DNA of 64,000 bases, taken from NCBI GenBank assembly GCA_034769895.1, contig JAWRYS010001454.1, positions 371,630 to 435,629 on the forward strand, given 5' to 3'. Source of the DNA: Magicicada septendecula. Lineage: Eukaryota; Arthropoda; Insecta; Hemiptera; Cicadidae. Positions 59,070 through 64,000 of the stretch are shown piece after piece. The translations under genes and the position numbers were made by a program. Under the pieces are notes generated by a model. That model searched no databases and was not told the origin of the DNA. It saw only the letters and a list, made by a program, of their open reading frames with translations. Every line of letters starts with the position of its first letter. Positions within the stretch are counted from its first letter, which is position 1.

Positions 59070-61341
59070 ATGGTGACTCCGTACAGTGTAGACGTAAGAG
59101 CTATGCTCTTCAAATATGTGTATCATATTTGGTTTCATCTTCAGAAAGTGTACCAGATGTAGTTTGTTAAAGCATCTGGATGTATTAATTAAAGTAGTCA
59201 TGTGAATAGACAATAAGTTTAAAGTTATGTAAAACAAAAAGTATTGAAACGTAACTAAAAGTGCAACACAAGATGACTACGTACTTCAACATATAAAAAC
59301 TATTCCAAAGTAATACCCGGAGATGTGAACTAGCAGAAGCCACAAACTCTACTGCACGTGACAGAATATGCAGATCAGGACATCCGAGAATCTACACGAT
59401 CATCGTAGATAACTACATGACATATTGTTCTACCTGCTAACTTTTGGAGCCCTTTACAGAGGAAAGCCAGACCGAGATGACGACGTAGCTGTTCCTGTTT
59501 CCCAAGACTGATACCCCAGGAAGAGTCTTCCGCATACCAATTAAAAGGTGACTCGATAGCCTGTCTATCGAGGGTTACTAATATTTGTTACACAACACAT
59601 CTTGAAAGAGACTTTTCAGAAATGATTAACTTTGTAAAGACTTATAAATTAAATCTAATGTTGATAAGATTATATCTTATTAATTAATATTTCATGTAAC
59701 TATTCTAACTTCATACGTTGTAGCAGTTTATATGTTAATGTAGAGTAATATAACTCAAGCAATAATACCATTCTTAAATGTTGAATTAAAAGAAAGTCTT
59801 GCAAGCTAATATCATGAAAAGAGTATAATTAAAAGTTTTAATACAGAAAGTTCACCCGGATCCGAGGTATAACTATATAGAATCTAGTTTGATGCCAAAG
59901 TTTAAAGAAACCTTTCGATAATTTAATAATTGAATTAGTACTGTCATGGCATCAGTCAGTATATGTTTTTCTTAAATGTTGAATAAAGAGAAGTCTTCTT
60001 GTTACACACATATGAGGAGTGCTTAAATCAATTGTATACCTTGCCATTGTTTCCTTACACAAAGTAAACAATTACACAGCTAGTAAGTAATATGTTATTT
60101 TAATTGTTTGTGATCAATTCTGTTACAACGTAGGCAGCCCTTCTAATTAACGGAGTTTAATTACGAAGGGTTCCCTGGATTTGTAACTCGGCGAAAAGCT
60201 CGTTACAAAAGTGCGCCACTCTGCTTAATTGTAAAAAATTAAAAGGGTAATTGTTTACAGAGTGTCACAAAAGTGCATTCACTCTGCTAATTTATGTAAA
60301 GAGTTGTTAAGCATCGTGACGCAAACAAAAGTGCGTTACTCTGCTTACATAATTTGAAATAAAAAAAAAATAAAGGAAACAAAGGAAAGAGTTTTAATTG
60401 TATAAATATGTGTCACAAACAAATTGCATTCACTATTTATGCGTGGATAAACATAAATAGTATGATTAATAACTAAATATTTAATATTGATATATGCACT
60501 CAGAAAGTTACTTTAATAAATGTAATGTTCAAAACATATTTAATACACTATTAAATAACGTAATATGTATTAATACGTAGATGGTAGTATGTATAAGTAA
60601 AATGTCATTAGCGTCATACAATGCAAAATGTTATATGCAGGTTCCTACCGGCACAACCTGAATAATTCGATATGAGTACTTGCATACATGAATCATGACC
60701 AAGCATAACAATTTTGGTCAACCGAACAATCTGTAACAGGTTTGTTTACGACAAACTACGACCTGTTGTCTCCTGAATCATTCTGCACAGTGTATGTCCA
60801 ACTACATAGCTTACATACACTAGTATGTGTTATAAAAAAATTGATAAAAAATAACTTTGTAAATAATAATAAAGTAATTAAGTAGAAGTCGTGATTTAAA
60901 ACTTGTGAACAAAATAAGTAATTATTTAATTGAGAAAAGTTTATGAAAGAACGAAGCCAAAGTGTTGTCTAAGCGGAATAATAATAAATGTGTTGTACAA
61001 AAGTGTGCTCCCCTTCTCAAGTTTAAAACGACCTGTTTCAAATCGTTGGTGTTATTCAGTCGCATTGTGTAGTAAACAATAAAAGCAAACACCCCATTGT
61101 CACACATGCTCACCCTCCTTTGTTAACTAAATATGTAGGCCACCCTCTGACCTACATTCCAGTAAACAGCTGATCGGCTATTTAACATTGAAAGATGTGT
61201 GTGTGATTTCTGTCTCTCCCTTAGAAGAGAAATGGTTCTTTTCTAATTTGTGTAAATTGATTACTTATGAATTTATTATATGTAATATATGTGTAATATA
61301 GTAGTATTAATTTTAAGTACGTGCTAATGTGTTAGTACAAA

Positions 61342-62058
61342 ATGGCCCAATTTAACCCGGATTTGTTATTAAAAGACGAGCTGTCTTACGAAGCTCTTTT
61401 GCGTGGACTACCCCATGCTGATGTAACAGTCGCGGAATTACGAAGTTCAATTCGCGAATGTGGATTTGATGCGCCCGTGCAATTAAACAATCTAAGCCAA
61501 GTCGATTATGAAAGCGAGAAAGAAATTTGTACTGCCAAGTATAGTGAACTATACTTATTGTCTCAAACACTCCAAGACGAGAAATCTCCGGCAAAAATTT
61601 TGCGGACTACCCAGAGAATAGAGCATTTAACCAGGCGAATAAAAAATTTGTCGATCTGGCCGAATCTCAAAGTAATACCCGAAGAAAGATCTCGACTATC
61701 ATTGATGAATAGACCCAATACGATTGCTGATCTGGAACAGTGCAGTATCCATTCTTCAAATGTATGGTACTCAGATCAAAATAGAGAAGCAATGAAAACC
61801 TCTGGAACTAATAGACATCAATTGCAAGCACTACTGCCTGATGTAACAACCTCGTATGAAAGACAAGTTTCTAGTAGACCTCACTATGTGCGCAAAGCTG
61901 GTAAGTTAACTGTAAACCCAGATAAAGCGGAAACCAAATACCCACCTCGCAGAAAACCCACCTGTTATAATTGTGGCAAATATGGGCACATAAGTAGAGA
62001 GTGCAAAAGTAAGCCATTGCAACGGAACCAACCTGTGAATATAAAGTGTGCTAAATAA
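61342..62058 (+). CDS. Gag-like protein, unit 8 (L54V)
   Basis: 238 codons; Leu54 is Val, and residue 227 is Gln as in units 1-5. Confidence 0.8.
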   Translation: MAQFNPDLLLKDELSYEALLRGLPHADVTVAELRSSIRECGFDAPVQLNNLSQVDYESEKEICTAKYSELYLLSQTLQDEKSPAKILRTTQRIEHLTRRIKNLSIWPNLKVIPEERSRLSLMNRPNTIADLEQCSIHSSNVWYSDQNREAMKTSGTNRHQLQALLPDVTTSYERQVSSRPHYVRKAGKLTVNPDKAETKYPPRRKPTCYNCGKYGHISRECKSKPLQRNQPVNIKCAK

Positions 62059-62893
62059 ATATGGTGATTAAATAGACGATAGTTCTAGGAGCGTTTCTTA
62101 AATCCCCAAAGTAGTTTAATAAATAATAAAGTGAATAATAATAATTGATTTAAAGACTAGAGCTAAATAAATCCTAAGTTATACTAAAATTGTGTGAAGT
62201 GTAGAAGTAATTAAGGGAAAAGAATAATAATAAAAGGTAATGTTGCGTATTGTAAACACTTCGCAGTGGTGGCAAGTAAGAGAAATTAAAGCGTGTTCAG
62301 TATTGTAGGAATTGTAGTAAACAGCCACGCACCCTCCCTATTGTGTTAAACCGGTGCTAGCCTGAACAATTAAAAACCACCCCTAGTGAGTATTACAATG
62401 CATTGTGAAGTGTCTCCTCTCCCGCATAGTTTGTTTAAGTATTGTTAAAAGAGATAAGAGAGAATCATATTCGTGAGATTCCGCTTCTCTCAAACCAGTG
62501 ATCTAAAGTGGAGTATGGGATCCTCTTTAGATCACATTAGAAATAGGTTTATGAGATATAATCAAGTATTGATTATATATGTAACGTAACAGGTCACAAC
62601 GGCGCCGACTGAAAGGGAAATGATAGGGCTGAAATGTGCCAAAGATCATTAATAATTGCTGAAAGCTAACTTCCGTAGTTAGAGTAAGCTGGTGTCAGTC
62701 GGGCCGGGATGTTGTGAGTTACGGATAAGTAGGGATCATTCCAATCTATGGTTTGGAAATTAGGATTAAGATTAAAATGTAAGTTAGTACTTAAGAAGTA
62801 AGAAAAAGGGAATTTCACGAAGGCGATCATTTAAATGAATAATGTCATTTAAAGGAAATTAGGAAAAACAAACTGTGCACTAATAATAAATAA

Positions 62894-63361
62894 CTTCACA
62901 CACTGCCACTAATCGTACTCCCAGTCCCCAATTACCACGAAGGTCACAAGTCGACCCCGTTCGGGTTACTATACAAGTATCGACCAAACCACCCTTTGTC
63001 CACAAGATGGAATATACACGATCTACTGCCTCCGCAAATAACGGATAAGCAGATAAAGAGAATATGGAACGAAGCCCGCTCTAACTTGAGAGCAAGCTTG
63101 GAAAAATCCAGAAGATACCACGAGAAAGGTAATCGTAGCAACTCAGTCAGGTACCAAGTAGGTGACTTGGTAATGTACAAGACTCACCCCATTAGTAGTG
63201 CGATTGATAAGACCACCTCGAAACTATCATTCAGATGGTGTGGCCCTTATCAAATCCAAAAGTACCTAACTCCAGTTACAGTAGCCCTGTGCGAAACTGC
63301 AACTCAGAAATATGTGCGGAAAACGCATATTTCGCAATTAAAGTTGTATAAGAAGAAGTGA
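62894..63361 (+). pseudogene. Integrase C-terminal fragment, unit 8
   Basis: GPY intact, KQIKRI variant, STRWNI. Confidence 0.7.
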
Positions 63362-63880
63362 CGGTATAGTATAACCCAAAATAAAAAAAAGGAATACTAG
63401 GTAGTAAAGAAAATTATATTTCTGAATCGCGTAAGAAATGTAAAACGTAATTAAACGTTTGGAAACGAGGCCTGATCAACCTGAGTTCCAGTTCTGCGGA
63501 GCATGCATTAATGAGTAATCATTAACTAGATGGGTAATAACACTCATTAACTACATGAGTTATATAGGACTCACAGAAGAAAAGATAGAATTCTAAATAG
63601 TAGAGATTTAGAAAGTTACTCTACAGAAGAGAGAGTAAGACAAACAAAAAAAACCGGTAGTAAAATTAAGTGATAGAGATAAGAAAGAGTTTTGTGTTTT
63701 AATTGTGTAAATATTTAGTGTAAATAGTATGTAAAAAAAAAGGTAGTTCATAAGAATGTAAAGTGTACAACAACTATGTGAAAGAAATTACACACACTAA
63801 CCCCATTTAATATCCCAGTGCCCAATAGTGAGTTAGACTCAGAAAGCTAAACCGTAGCGTGCAATTCAAGCGGTGGAGTA

Positions 63881-64000
63881 TGTGACGATTTAAATAAAAG
63901 AAATAATCTAGAAAATAAAAAATTTTTTAAAAATTAAGGTTGCGAGGTCTTAAGCTATTTAAATCTCACTGTTTTAATATAAGATACCTGTATGTACTCA
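63881..64000 (+). mobile_element. Start of unit 9 (LTR, cut by window edge)
   Basis: The first 120 bp of another LTR of the 'gaggtcttaagc' type. Either it is the terminal 3' LTR of the array or a ninth unit follows; the window cannot tell. Confidence 0.85.

Larger units (their letters stand above)
58573..63880 (+). mobile_element. LTR retrotransposon derivative, unit 8
   Basis: 5308 bp, the longest unit. An 11-bp insertion resembling a local duplication ('tgtaatatatgtgtaatata' near 61,281) lies about 50 bp before gag. It lacks the private variants of units 6-7 and has its own, such as 'tataaatatgtgtc' near 60,402, 'cccaggaagag' near 59,516, and compensating one-base indels near 63,427 and 63,650. 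Confidence 0.88.
21488..64000 (+). repeat. Head-to-tail tandem array of a non-autonomous LTR retrotransposon (8 full units plus part of a ninth)
   Basis: The same unit begins with TGTGACGATTTAAATAAAAG at 21488, 26785, 32082, 37379, 42676, 47975, 53274, 58573 and 63881. Periods are 5297 (four times), 5299 (three times) and 5308. Adjacent units share a single LTR, with no flanking host sequence and no target duplication between them, so these are not independent insertions. Identity is very high, with only scattered single-base differences and a few short indels. The array runs off the right edge. Confidence 0.97.

Noticed and set aside
21488..64000. CRISPR-like or bacterial repeat system
   Set aside because: The period is 5.3 kb with gag and integrase content; there is no short direct repeat and spacer pattern, and the DNA is eukaryotic.

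Overview
The window is AT-rich, gene-poor eukaryotic DNA, most likely from an insect or other arthropod. It contains no bacterial-style operons, tRNA or rRNA genes, and I found no intact host gene. Every recognisable coding piece belongs to a transposable element: a pogo/Tigger-like DNA transposon, Penelope-like elements, an antisense Jockey-type LINE, an insect-type interspersed repeat, and a Ty3/Gypsy-type LTR retrotransposon whose PBS and gag N-terminus are of a kind common in arthropods.

Layout, left part (1-21,487): AT-rich DNA with scattered old repeats. These are an interspersed repeat with a three-copy internal tandem at about 4,040-4,800; a perfect 29-bp inverted repeat at 5,026-5,095; the 3' end of a pogo/Tigger-like transposon at about 7,049-7,752; a (CA)n tract at 7,911-7,993; a possible reversed Penelope-like tail near 10,000-10,160; a 5'-truncated Penelope-like fragment with a GIY-YIG-like domain at 10,642-11,007 plus its tail; and a decayed reverse-strand Jockey-type LINE at about 16,380-20,330. 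The LINE stands out as a GC-richer island.

Right part (21,488-64,000 and beyond): a head-to-tail array of one LTR retrotransposon unit, with eight complete units (period 5,297, 5,299 or 5,308 bp) and the first 120 bp of a ninth. Each unit is a ~497-bp LTR (TG...CA), a tRNA-Trp-like primer binding site, a ~2.25-kb non-coding leader, a 238-codon gag-like ORF, ~0.8 kb of hairpin-rich non-coding DNA, a fragment of integrase ending in a GPY/F-type module, and ~0.5 kb leading to the next LTR. Neighbouring units share one LTR, as expected from LTR-LTR recombination or from insertion or rolling-circle expansion of one-LTR circles. Protease, reverse transcriptase, RNase H, the integrase catalytic core and the usual gag capsid region are all absent, so the unit cannot mobilise itself. 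The gag-like ORF is nonetheless intact in all eight copies.

The units are nearly identical, and their few variants are shared in a mosaic way: units 6 and 7 share private variants, units 3 and 4 share a GPY-to-DPY change, and the LTR type switches between units 3 and 4. This points to recent amplification and exchange between units. The array is the most interesting object here: a retrotransposon derivative behaving like a very long-period satellite.
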